Of a stretch of 64,000 nucleotides of DNA, positions 43,567-55,800 are shown piece after piece (positions within the stretch are counted from its first letter, which is position 1; every line of letters begins with the position of its first letter). Under the pieces are notes generated by a model. That model saw only the letters and a program-made list of their open reading frames with translations, did not search any database and was not told the DNA's origin. This DNA comes from Ovis canadensis (lineage: Eukaryota > Chordata > Mammalia > Artiodactyla > Bovidae). The stretch spans positions 52,967,001 through 53,031,000 of the forward strand of contig NC_091260.1 of assembly GCF_042477335.2 (NCBI RefSeq), given 5' to 3'. Position numbers and translations under genes: made by a program.

Positions 43567-43579
43567 AGGTCAAAGTTCA
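43567..43579 (+). promoter_or_regulatory. DR1 element (PPAR/RXR or HNF4 type)
   Basis: AGGTCA-A-AGTTCA, two nuclear-receptor half-sites in direct repeat with one base between, 44 bp before the AMACR start codon. DR1 sites bind PPAR:RXR and HNF4, known regulators of peroxisomal fatty-acid genes. Occupancy is inferred. Confidence 0.55.
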
Positions 43580-43622
43580 GGCAGCTGCTGCTTCTTCGGT
43601 TTGGGAAGGAGACGCGGGGCCC

Positions 43623-43869
43623 ATGGCGCTTAGGGGCATCACAGTCGTGGAACTCGGCGGCCTGGCCCCGGTTCCCTTCTGCGGTATGGTCCTGGCGGAC
43701 TTCGGGGCTCACGTGGTGCGTGTGGACCGACCCGGCACCCGCAGCGACCCGAGCGTGTTGGCCCGAGGCAAGCGCTCGCTGGTGGTGGACCTGAAGCGGC
43801 CGCGGGGAGCCGCGGTGCTGCGGCGCCTGTGCGCCCAGGCGGACGTGCTGTTGGAACCTTTCCGCCCCG
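43623..43869 (+). CDS. AMACR: AMACR exon 1
   Basis: 247 coding nt, very GC-rich, ending CCCCG|GTGAGC. It encodes the N-terminal Rossmann-like half: [25 protein letters not shown] (stretch 9-33) and the basic [19 protein letters not shown] segment that helps bind CoA in this family. The third-from-last codons read EPFRP, then a split Gly. Confidence 0.96.
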
Positions 43870-46800
43870 GTGAGCCTCCTGCCTCTACGCGGGGCCAGAG
43901 AGGGGATGGTCCCCGCAGAAGGGAGGTCGCCGCGCCCGGCCGCTTGGGGCTGCACCCCGCATGCTGCTGCTGCTGCTGCTGCTGCTAAGTCGCTTCAGTT
44001 GTGTCCAACTCTGTGCGACCTCATAGACTGCAGCCCACCAGGCTCCTCCGTCCCTGGGATTCTCCAGGCAAGAGCACTGGAGTGGGTTGCCATTTCCTTC
44101 TCCAATGCATGAAAGTGAAAGTGAAGTCGCTCAGTCGTGTCCGACTCCTAGGGACCCCATGGACTGCAGCCTACCGGCATACCTTTGCCCTGTTGCCACC
44201 TGAAACCTTTCCGTCCCTTTCTAGACCTTGCTGTTGCATTTGATGTTGCTGATCGTTCGCCCCCTGAGACGATCTTCCACTCTTGGAGTCCGAGATAATG
44301 CTGTTGTCCCCACTTTCCCTATACCTCTGACTCCTTCCCAAGTTCCCCCCTTTTTTTTAGTTACTCTTTCCCATTTGCGTTTCTTAATTACGTGAAGGTC
44401 ATGAACCCTATGAGAAACAAACGAAAGCCATAGATTCTCTCCCTGGAAAACTGCATGTAGGTTCATAGTCAAACTTTGACAAATTTTGGAGCTTGGTTTA
44501 CCGGGGTAAAGCCAGGCTAACACCTGCTTCCTTAAATGCTGGGGTTCAGGTTCCAGCTTCTGCTCAATTTCCTTTACACTCTGCTTCTTGCAGCCCTTAT
44601 CCATTTCTGCTGTTTTTATTTTTTATAGGCAGGTGATGGCCAAGTCTATAACTGTGCCCCCTTCTTTTAGAGCCACAGACTTCCAGAATAGGCAAGTTCT
44701 GCCCACTTCTATCTGACTGTCTCCTAGGCACTGCAGCTTCCACATATTCCAAACAGTCCCACGTTTTCCCTACTAAAATGTCCTCTTCTCTTTCTGTATC
44801 ATTTCAGTGAATAGAACCAATGTCCACCCAGTTGCCTGAATGAAAAACTCGTACCTTTGTCTAGGCTCCCAAATCTTCCTTTTCCACCACCAGCTTTCAG
44901 TTATCATCAGTCCCATCATTCTTCTTCCTTTCTGTGACTTCTGGATTCTTTGCATGCCTGCTGCAGTTTCCTTGATAACAGTTGTAACAGCCTTTTTAAA
45001 GCTGATGTTTGGGTCTAGCACCACTTTGATCTTTGCTCAGACACCTGCTGTTGCTCAAGTACAAATCCCAAGCTTTGGTATATAGCTGGAAGTCAGTAAA
45101 TGGGGAATGAATCTGCTATGTGGGGCACCAGGTGTATTTAAATATGTGAATGAATCCACCCTCAGATCTGAGATTACAACAATAATAATTTAGTAATTAG
45201 GATTATGTTATAATTTAATAATACACAACTTGAAATTGAAGGAGACTCCATATGGGTAAATAATTTGTTGCAGAATTAGGGGAGAGGTGGAGCTAGTTGC
45301 AGGGGGTGTTGGGGTGGTTTGAGGCTGATGTTTTTCTAGTTAGAGAAATAGAGTTCTATTTTTTATTGAAGTATGGTTGATTTACAATGTTGTGTTAATT
45401 ACTACTGTACAGCAGAGCCACTGAGTTACATATATATTCTTTTTCATATTTTTCATTTATCACAGGTTTATCACAGGATATTGAATAGAGCTTCCTGTGC
45501 TATATGGTAGAACCTTATTGTTTATCCATTCTGTATATACTTGTTTGCATCTGCTAATCCCAAGCTCCCAATTCATCCCTCTCCTATCCTTCCCCCTTGG
45601 TAACCACCAGTCTAGGAATAGAATCCTTTTGTAACTTGTCATAGCTTTGTGGAGACAAAGTCAGTGAGTTTTACTATCTAATTTTATGTCTTTAACCCCA
45701 GGACTCCTTAGGTTCCCTGGCTTTAGCAGAATAAATATTGATTGACCCTTGAACAAACCAGGGCTAACCTGTACTTTAGTTACAGTGGTTCTTCACAGTT
45801 CCTCGACATCCATCAACCACAGACTGTGTAATACTGTAGTATTTACTTTTGAAAAACTGGATGTCAGTGGACCCAAACAGTTCAAACTCGCCTTGTTCAA
45901 GGGTCAGCTGTACTCGCTGATAAGAGCAATTAAATGCTGTTGTTGCTAACCCTTCTTTCACCAGATATTTATACTGAGTCTTTTTGTAGAGGAACTGCTG
46001 GGCATGTTAAAGGCCTGTGGGAACAGATGAGGCATGAATCCTGCCAGAGGAGCATCTGAGCTGTTTGGGAAGATGGAATATATACATGCATAAGCATAGC
46101 AGGCACCCATGCAGGCATAGACATAAAAGAGGTCCTGAAAGGAAAAGCAGCTTCCAAAGTGAATTTTTGATCAACTAAAGACCCAGAGTAACTTCCAAAA
46201 GAACAGACCACTTCTAATAAATTACTTAGGAGCAAACTGGGGAAACTCTGAAGGGGCTGACTGAAGGGATGGCATATCCACTCTGAAGATGTTTGGGTAT
46301 GCCTGCAGGGATGTAGGGCAGTGCTGAAGGGAAATAGCATTCTTGGGGTGGGGGGATCTGCCACACATTCCAGAAATGGGGGCTTCACTGTCTGGGTTCT
46401 TAATTACTGGCAATACGTTCACTATAAACTCACAACAAATGTTACCAATTTTCCTTGCAAAAAAGTGCTATTTTATATTTGCCACAAAGAAGGGATTATA
46501 CCCATCTTCAGTTCATGCTGTCTTCAAAAAAAATGTAACTTTTCTCTTAAGGGGTAATGGAAAGACTCCAGCTCGGTCCAGAGATTCTGCAGAAGAAGAA
46601 CCCAAGGCTTATCTATGGCAGGTTGAGTGGATTCGGCCAGTCAGGAAGGTTCTCCAAGGCAGCCGGACATGACATCAACTATTTGGCTTTGTCAGGTATG
46701 TTGGGGAAAAAAAAAAGCAATTTCTCTACACTCTTTTTTCCCCCAGTCAAGATCTACAGTTACACTTATTAGAAAGAATGTTTTAAAGGTGAAGTTTGGA

Positions 46801-49800
46801 ATATTTATTGGAATTAATAAAGAGCGTGTACTTCTTTAAAAAAGATTGGTTTGTCTTGGAACAATCACTGTCAGCCTCCCTCTGGTGACTCAGATCGTAA
46901 GGAATCTGCCTGCAAAGCAGGAGACATGGGTTTGATGCCTGGGTCAGGAACATCCCTTGGAGGAGAGCATGGCCACCCACTCCAGTATTCTTGCCTGGAG
47001 AATACATGGACAGAGGAGCCTGGCAGTCTACACTTCCTGGCGTCGCAAAGAGCCGAGCAACTAACACTTTCACTTTCCCCTGCCTTAACACACAGGGAGG
47101 GGTAATACACTCAGTAGTAACATTTACTGACTATGTTTGTGGAGTGAATTCTCAAACAGGCCCCTGCTGCATCGCTTCTCGGCCTTTTGGCTAAGATCAA
47201 GTGTAGTATTTGTTCAAACAGGCCCCTGCTAAGAAGTAAGAGACTTATTGATAGCAGAAATGGTTGCTCTGTGGTTTGCAAAGATATATTAATAGTTTGA
47301 TTCTGGTACCCCCTTACTTTATTGTGAATTGTTGACTGAGGCATGATTTTAGAAATTCTATGAATACTAGAAAAAGCCCATGGTTTTCACCTGTACGAAC
47401 ATATCTTGAAAGTGTTAACCACTCAGTCATGTCCAGCTCTTCGTGACCCCATGGACTGTATCCCACCAGGCTCTTCTGTCCATGGATTTTTCCAGGCAAG
47501 AATACTGGAGTAGGTTGCCATTCCCTTCTCCAGGGGATCTTCCTGACTCAGGGATAGAATCTGAGTCTCCTGCATGACAGGCAGGTTCTTTACCCTCTGA
47601 GCCACCAGGGAAGCGCTTCAGTTCAGTTCAGTTCTGTCGCTCAGTCGCTCAGTCGTGTCCGACTCTTTGCGACCCCATGAATCGCAGCACGCCAGGCCTC
47701 CCTGTTCATCACCAACTCCCAGAGTTTACCCAAACTCATGTCTGTTGAGTCGGTGATGCCATCCAACCATCTCATTCTCTGTCATCCCCTTCTCTTCCTG
47801 CCCCCAACCCCTCCCAGCATCAGAGTCTTCCAGTGAGTCAACTCTTCACATGAGGTGGCCAAAGTATTGGAGTTTCAGCTTCAGCATCAGTCCTTCCAAA
47901 GAAATCCCAGGACTGATCTCCTTTAGGATGGACTGGTTGCATCTCCTTGCAGTCCAAGGGACTCTCAAGAGTCTTCTCCAACACCACAGTTCAAAAGCAT
48001 CAATTCTTTGGTGCTCAGCTTTCTTCACAGTCCAACTCTCACATCCATACATGACCACTGGAAAAACCATAGCCTTGACTAGACGGACCTTTGTTGGCAA
48101 AGTTATGTCTCTGCTTTTGAATATGCTCTCTAGATTGGTCATAACTTTCCTTCCAAGGAGTAATCATCTTTTAATTTCATGGCTGCAATCACCATCTGCA
48201 GTGATTTTGGAGCCCCGAAAAATAAAGTCTGACACTGTTTCCCCAACTATTTCCCACGAAGTGATGGGACCAGATGCCATGATCTTAGTTTTCCAAATGT
48301 TGAGCTTTAAGCCAACTTTTTCACTCTCCTCTTTCACTTTCATCAAGAAGCTTTTTAGTTGCTCTTCACTTTCTGCCATAAGGGTGGAGTCATCTGCATA
48401 TCTGAAGTTATTGATATTTCGCCCGGCAATCTTGATTCCAGCTTGTGCTTCTTCCAGCCCAGCGTTTCTCATGATGTACTCTGCATAGAAGTTAAGTGAG
48501 CAGGGTGACAATATACAGCCTTGACGTACTCCTTTTCCTATTTGGAACCAACCAGTCTGTTGTTCAATGTCCAGTTCTAACTGTTGCTTCCTGACCTGTA
48601 TACAGGTTTCTCAAGAGGCAGGTCAGGTGGTCTGGTATTCCCATCTCTTTCAGAATTTTCCACAGTTTATTGTGATCCACCCAGTCAAAGGCTTTGGCAT
48701 AGTCAATAAAGCAGAAATAGATGTTTTTCTGAAACTCTCTTGCTTTTTCGATGATCCAGCAGATGTTGGCAATTTGATCTCTCGTTCCTCTGGCTTTTCT
48801 AAAACCAGCTTGAACATCTGGAAGTTCACGGTTCACGTATTGCTGAAGCCTGGCTTGGAGAATTTTGAGCATTGCTTTACTAGCATGTGAGATGAGTGCA
48901 ATTGGGTGGTAGTTTGAGCATTCTTTAGCATTGCCTTTCTTTGGAACTGGAATGAAAACTGACCTTTTCCAGTCCTGTGGCCACTGCTGAGTTTTCCAAA
49001 TTTGCTGGCATATTGAGTGCGGCACTTTCACAGCATCATCTTTCAGGATTTGAAACAGCTCAACTGGAATTCCATCACCTCCACTTGCTTTGTTTTTAGT
49101 GATGCTTTCTAAGGCCCACTTGACTTCACATTCCAGGATGTCTGGCTCTAGGTGTGTGATCACACCATTGTGATTATCTGGTCTTGAAGATCTTTTTTAT
49201 ACAGTTCTTCTGTGTATTCTTGCCACCTCTTCTTAATATCTTCTGCTTCTGTTAGGTCTATACCATTTCTGTCCTTTATCGAGCCCATCTTTGCATGAAA
49301 TGTTCCCTTGGTATCTCTAATTTTCTTGAAGAGATCTCTAGTCTTTCCCATTCTGTTGTTTTCCTCTATTTCTTTGCACTGATCACTGAGGAAGGCTTTC
49401 TTCTCTCTCCTTGCTATTCTTTGGAACTCTTCATTCAGATGCTTATATCTTTGCTTTTCTCCTTTGCTTTTCACTTCTCTTCTTTTCATACATATTTGTA
49501 AGGCCTCTTCAGACAGCCATTTTGCTTTTTTCATTTCTTTTCCATGGGGATGGTCTTGATCCCTGTCTACTGTACAATGTCACAAACCTCCGTCCATAGT
49601 TCATCAGGCACTCTATCTATCAGATCTAGTCCCTTAAATCTATTTCTCACTTCCACTGTATAATCATAAGGGATTTAATTTAGGTCATACCTGAATGGTT
49701 TAGTGGTTTTCCCTACTTTCTTCAATTTAAGTCTGAATTTGGCAATAAGGAGCTCTTAGAATGACCTAATTCTAGATTTCTAAGAATCATATTGCTGAGT

Positions 49801-52800
49801 AAAAGAAGTCTCAAATAGTCTGTGTGTACACATTTAAAGGTTGAGTAAAAGAGTGAGTGGAGAGTTGATTTTTCACATCTATTTAAAAATGCAATTCCTT
49901 TTCTTTTTTGTGTTTATTTTCTTGCATCTCTTTCTAATAAGAATGGAAGTGCCTTATACCATTGTTAAGTCATAAACTAAGTGGATAGCAACCATTCCCC
50001 TCCCCTCCACAACTCAGTGAATAAAAACTTAGCAGTAGAATTCTGAAAATGTTTGTAGGAATAAAGTTTTAAGGAAAATAAAGACAAAAAAAAAAAAGGA
50101 AAACCATCTTATACCGAACAAGTTTAGATTTAGAAAGGCCTAAAGAGATTGGTTTTCCTTCTAAGATGTTCAGGTATTTATTTAAAGTACACATTAAATG
50201 GGATTTATAACCCATTTACCACTGGATGGCTTGTTGGTAAAGAATCTGCCTGCTAATGCAGGAGACACAGGGTTTGCTCCCAGGTCCGGGAAGATCCCAT
50301 ATGCCGTGGAGCAACTAAGCCTGTAAAGTACAGGCTTACTGTTGAGCCTGTTGTTCTATAGCCCCGGAGCCGCAATGACAGAGCCCACGTGCCACAGCTA
50401 CTGAAGCCTGTGTGTCCTGGAGCCTGTGCTCTGCAAAAAGAGAAGCCACTGTAATGAGAAGCCCACACACTGCAATTAGAGAGCAGCCTCCACTCAGTGC
50501 AACCAGAGAGAGCAACGAAGATCCTGCACAGCCAAAAATAAATAAATACAAATTTAAAAGACACATTAAATTTACCCTTAATGGTCCTCCATTTTTTCCC
50601 CCATGGTATAGGTGTTTTATCAAGAATTGGCAGAAGTGGTGAGAATCCATATGCCCCGTTGAATCTCCTGGCTGATTTTGGTGGTGGTGGCCTCATGTGC
50701 ACAATGGGCATCATTATGGCGTTGTTTGAACGCACACGCTCTGGCAAAGGTCAGGTCATCGATGCAAGCATGGTAAGTGATAACTGGGGGAAATGATAAA
50801 CCTAGCGTTTTTTCCTAAGGTTTATACATGGCTGCCTCAAATCCTCTTTTGAACAAGACAGGAGATAAATTGAGATTTGAAATTTGAATCCAAGTTAGCA
50901 AAGATAGCCTTCTCTTTAAAATAGCTTCCTATGTTTGACATGTGTCCCAGTGTCATATTTTGATCGTCTGTTTGTGGAGTCAGTTTTCTAAACTGTTCAT
51001 GACTCACCTGATTACTACACTGTGTTTCAGCAATTTTCCCCATCTTGTGTTTCGCGCTTTGAATATGATTTTTAAGAGATCTTCATTCAAAACTGGGCTC
51101 AGGAGGTCTCCTTTAGCAGGAGGAAGAGATTCTTGATGATGCTCAAATAAAATGGACCGTCTAGACCTTCCTGCTGCTCTGTGTAGTGGAGATTCGAATG
51201 TCAGGATGCTTCAGTGTCTTCACTCTCACGCACGGAGCACTTGCTTCATGTTCTCCTAGGCACTTCTCCTGTGTGATCTCTCCTAATCCCCCAAACAACA
51301 ATTTCACTTGGAATACATTGTTTGTTTGTTTTTTTCCAGTTCTACCTGTTTATTGCTACCAACCCATCTCCCTCCAGACCCCTCACACATGTGCACTCAG
51401 TTGTGTGACCCCCATGGGCTGCAGCCCATGAGGCTTTTTTGTCCACGGACTTTCCAGGCAAGAATACTGGAGTGGGTTGCCATTCCCTTCTCCTGAGATA
51501 CATTGGTACTGAACCCAGTTAGACCCGTAACAGGGCTTCCCTGATGGCTCAGCAGGTAAAGAATTCACCTATAGTACAGGAAACACAGGAGACGTGGGTT
51601 TGATCCCTGGGTCAGGAAGATCCCCTGGAGGAGGAAATGGCAACTCACTCCAGTATTCTTGTCTGAAAAATCCCATGGCCAGAGGAGCCTGGTGGGCTAC
51701 CGTCCGTGGGGTTGCAAAGAGTCGGACATGAATGAGCAACTAAGCACAGATCCATAAAGCTGTTAGGACATCTTTCTTCATCAGACTCATCAGTGCATTC
51801 AGAACTTTGTCTGAGTTCTCACAGCTAGTTGATGAGAGCCCAGGCTAGTACCACTATACAGGTTACATTTGGACCTATCTTTGCTGGTAGGCTATAGAGT
51901 GGATCTGATGAAGACAAGACTAAGAGATAAAGGCAAGTACTAAAATGGTCAGTGATAGAATAGGTCTGAATTTAACGATTCCTATTTGGCAGTGGAGGGA
52001 GAGGAAGGAATCAAGGATTGCTCCCTGATCTCTGACTTAGAAGACCCAGTGGATGGTGGCTCTGGTACCCTGGGGAGAACCACTGAAGGAGGAGGCTGAT
52101 TGGAGGGGACATACATCTTATTCTTTTAGACGGATAGTTTCCAAATGACTTTAGCAGCAGAGTCTATGACCTAGGCCTGCCCATGATGACCTGGAGTCAT
52201 CTCTTCATCAGACTGTTCCCTTAGAAACTAGAGTTAGGGCTTCCCAGGGGGTGCTAGTGGTAAAGAACCCATGTGCCAATACAGGAGATGCCTGAGACTT
52301 GGGTTCGATCCCTGGGTTGCAGGGATCCCCTTGGGGAGGGCATGGCATGACACTCCAGTATGCTTGCCTGGAGAATCCTCATGGGCAAAGGAGCCTGCTG
52401 GGCTCTAATCCATTGGGTTACAAAGAGTCTGGATATCAGACAGGACTGAAGCAACAGCATGCATGCACATGGCATGTGGGGTCTGTTTTACTGTGTTTAC
52501 TCCTGACCTAAGGGAACACTTCTGACCTGGGGGACTGCATGTTGGCATGCAGGCCATTGCCTATGTGATGAGAATAATATAAAAAGTTGGGAAATTGAGG
52601 CTGCAATTTCCCTGTGTCAAGGGCTGTCATCCGTGGCAGCATACGCTGCGTGTGGATGAAGGGGGAAGAAAGGTGTGTGCTCGGCAGCCTCTTGATGAGA
52701 TAAGGATTATAATTGCTGTGTCTTGTCCTGTGTCCTTCTATGGCGCCCAGTAAAGGTGGAGTTAGATTAGAGCCTGTTTGTATCCTGAGTGACCCAAAAT

Positions 52801-55800
52801 AGACCCATAACACTGACAGGACGTCTTTTTTCAATACTCATCAGTACATCCAGTGTATAAAAGAGATTAAATGTATATATGTGTGTGTGTGTGAGATGTT
52901 TCTATATGTGTGTTTGTGTGTGTATGTATAAATGTGGGGACTGTAAAATCTGTGTAACCTCATTTCAAAAAACAGCACCACCAAAGGCCACTTATGCAAA
53001 CTCCACTACTTGGTGACAGCAAATGTCAGATCCATGGATTCAAGTGTTCATGAGCTTCTTCAAGCTAAAAGAGAAAACTGAGACGTATCTAAAGATGGGC
53101 TCCCAACTGGCTCAGTGGTAAAGAATCCACCTGCGGACCCTGGAGACAAGGGTTTGATGCCTGGGTTGGGAAGATCCCCTGGAGGAGGAAACGGCAACCC
53201 ACTGCAGTCTTCTTGCCTGTTAAATTTTGTGTTTGTTTCGTAGCCAGAATCTGTGAGAAATCCCATGCTCACGGTTGGAATGGGGCCTTTCTATTAGTAA
53301 CCTCAGAGACAAGGATACTTTGCTGGCCCTCTTCCTGGACTGCCAGCAGCGTAGGGAAGTGTGCTTTAGTTAGCTCAGTGCATCCAGTCTCATGACAATC
53401 ATACCGGAGATGTGAGTCCTTTTTATTTCAGGACTAGTGGGAAGCTGGCATTCCCAAACTAGTTTGTCTGTACTCAGAAAACCCTTATCACCTGCCACCC
53501 ATGTTGTTATGTTTATTCTGTAACTTTCTAGTGATAATTAAAGTTAAAATATGTTAAATATTCAAATTTGTTTTTCTTGTGCTTGGTATCAAAACTAGAA
53601 TCAACTAAATATAACTGTCATGTGATTTACCTTTAAAATGTGATCTGCTTCATGTGTTTGTGTGTATGTGTTTATAAGTATTGAGATCAGATGATAGATT
53701 TTTAAAAAACCTTTTTATTTTCAGCTTTTTTATCCTGAACATATATAAACGTAAAGAGAATATATAATTAGCTTCCTAATGGTGAAGTAAGCTTACTAGT
53801 GAAGCTAGCCTCACTTAGCTTCAAAAATTGTCAACATTCTGCCAATCTTATTTGAAAGGAAGAGCAGAAGTAGTTCCTTGAAGTCTTTTCTGAACAATAT
53901 TCCCTGATCTGAATAGTGCAGGAGCTCTATCATAAACCTGCCCTAATTCACTTTCTCAAAATATCAAAGAAGTTGTATTATTAGGTATAATCCTTCTTAT
54001 TAGAAGATAAACATTTTTATACAAACATTTTTTTAAAAACCCAAGTAGGAAATAGTCATAATTTGTATAGTTGCATTACCTGGATTCACATTGCATTCTG
54101 TTTCTTCAAAGGTGGAAGGAACAGCATATCTAAGTTCTTTTCTGTGGAAAACCCAAGAAGCAGGATTGTGGGACCAGCCCCGTGGACAGAACGTGTTAGA
54201 TGGCGGAGCACCGTTCTACACAACCTACCGGACAGCCGACGGGGGGTTCATGGCTGTCGGAGCATTAGAGCCCCAGTTCTACGAGCTGCTGATCAAGGGT
54301 GAGTAACTTTTCAGGAACTTCTTTTCTGTGGATGTTTTCCAGCCTCTATTTTGGGGTCTTGTGAAGTTCATGATGTCTTTTATTATGTGTATATACCCAG
54401 TTTATAATTAGCCTAATGATGGTCATCATTATATTGTGAGGCACTTCCCCCATCTTTTAAATTGACAAGTAGTTTTATTAAAAAGGTCTATAAAATAGGT
54501 CAGATTAAACAGATCATAGTCCTTTTTGTGGGGGTTCAGTGTTTTTATTACATTTCATACTCAGTGCTGTGCTAAGTCTCTTCAGTTGTGTCCAACTCTG
54601 TGCGACGCTATGGACCGTAGCCCGCCAGGCTCCTCTGTCCCTGGGATTCTCCAGGCAAGAATCCTGGAGTGGGTTGCCATGCCCTTCTCCAGGGGACCCT
54701 CCCAACCCAGGGATCGAACTCAGATCTCTTACGTCTCCTGCACTGGCAGGCAGGGTCTTTACCACTGGTGCCACCTGGGAAGCCCATACTCAGTAGTGTT
54801 GGATATTTATCTTGCCCGTTGCATGGCCACAGTCTGTTCTTGCCTAGAAATGATCTGCTGGTTCTACCAGTTTTTATTCCTTGATGGATAGTTGCCCCTC
54901 CTGGTTCTTAATAATGGGGTCACCAGAGCACAGAGAGGCTTTGGCAAGTGAGAGTTTGTTGGGATATGTCACCATCACTTGATGCTTCTGCGGTTCACCT
55001 TTCTTGCAGATTCTTGTCTTACTGATATGTTGCCACAGGTTAGCAGAAAAATTTGGGATCCCTTCTGCCCTGACTGATAATTGGACTGCACTTATTTTGT
55101 CCCTGTGAAATGTGAATTTAAAGTTTACTTCAGATCATTTGGTTTCTAAGAAGTTTTAGAATATATGCTGAAGCAGTGTGACAAGCACATGTGTTGCAGC
55201 ACATTTATCTTCCAGTTTTAAGTCTGGAGTTCTATGTTTGATAGCTTTTCAGATGCAAAATGCTGCTCAGAGTAGTCTGTATATAGCTGGAATGATGGTT
55301 TTTATAAGCATCAGAATGCATTCTGTGACCAACTATATTAACTTCACTAACTTAACCATAAGTTAGAAGAACGATAGAACAGAGTGGTTTGGACAAACTC
55401 CCACATCTGTAATGATTTTTTTGTTAGTGTTAATTTATTATTTCACCGTACATTTTGAGATCTTTGAGACCATAGCTTCATTTAGCTCTCAGTGTCTGAG
55501 CATAAATACACAAGGTTTTTGTAAGGCTCAGACTCCTCTGTGCTATGTTCCTAATGCTTTCCAGGGCAAAGAAATCTGAAGATACTGAGACTCTCGTGAC
55601 ATAACATTCTTGTAGTAAAGGCAATAGAGAATTTTTTTAAGTTGCTTTAAAATTTCAAAATACTTATTAAAAGAAAGCCAGGAAATAAGTGTTGGTGAGG
55701 ATGTGGAGAGATTGGAACCCCATGCATTACTGGTAAGAATGTAAAATTGTACAACCATTGTGGAAAATGATATAGTGACTCCTCAAAAAATTAAACATAG

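Larger units (their letters stand above)
43440..43960 (+). promoter_or_regulatory. AMACR: CpG island / AMACR promoter
   Basis: Dense CpG and high G+C around exon 1, in sharp contrast to the AT-rich flanks. No TATA box is seen. A GC box (GGGGGCGGGGCC, 43512-43523) lies about 100 bp upstream of the ATG. The island stops at the BOV-A2 SINE at 43963. Confidence 0.8.

Noticed and set aside
47171-47213. U2 fragment as a functional snRNA gene
   Set aside because: Only about 43 nt, no Sm site, no 3' stem-loops, no promoter elements, flanked by target duplications.
47850-48488. 212-codon plus-strand open frame
   Set aside because: Exact antisense of the BovB reverse transcriptase on the minus strand.
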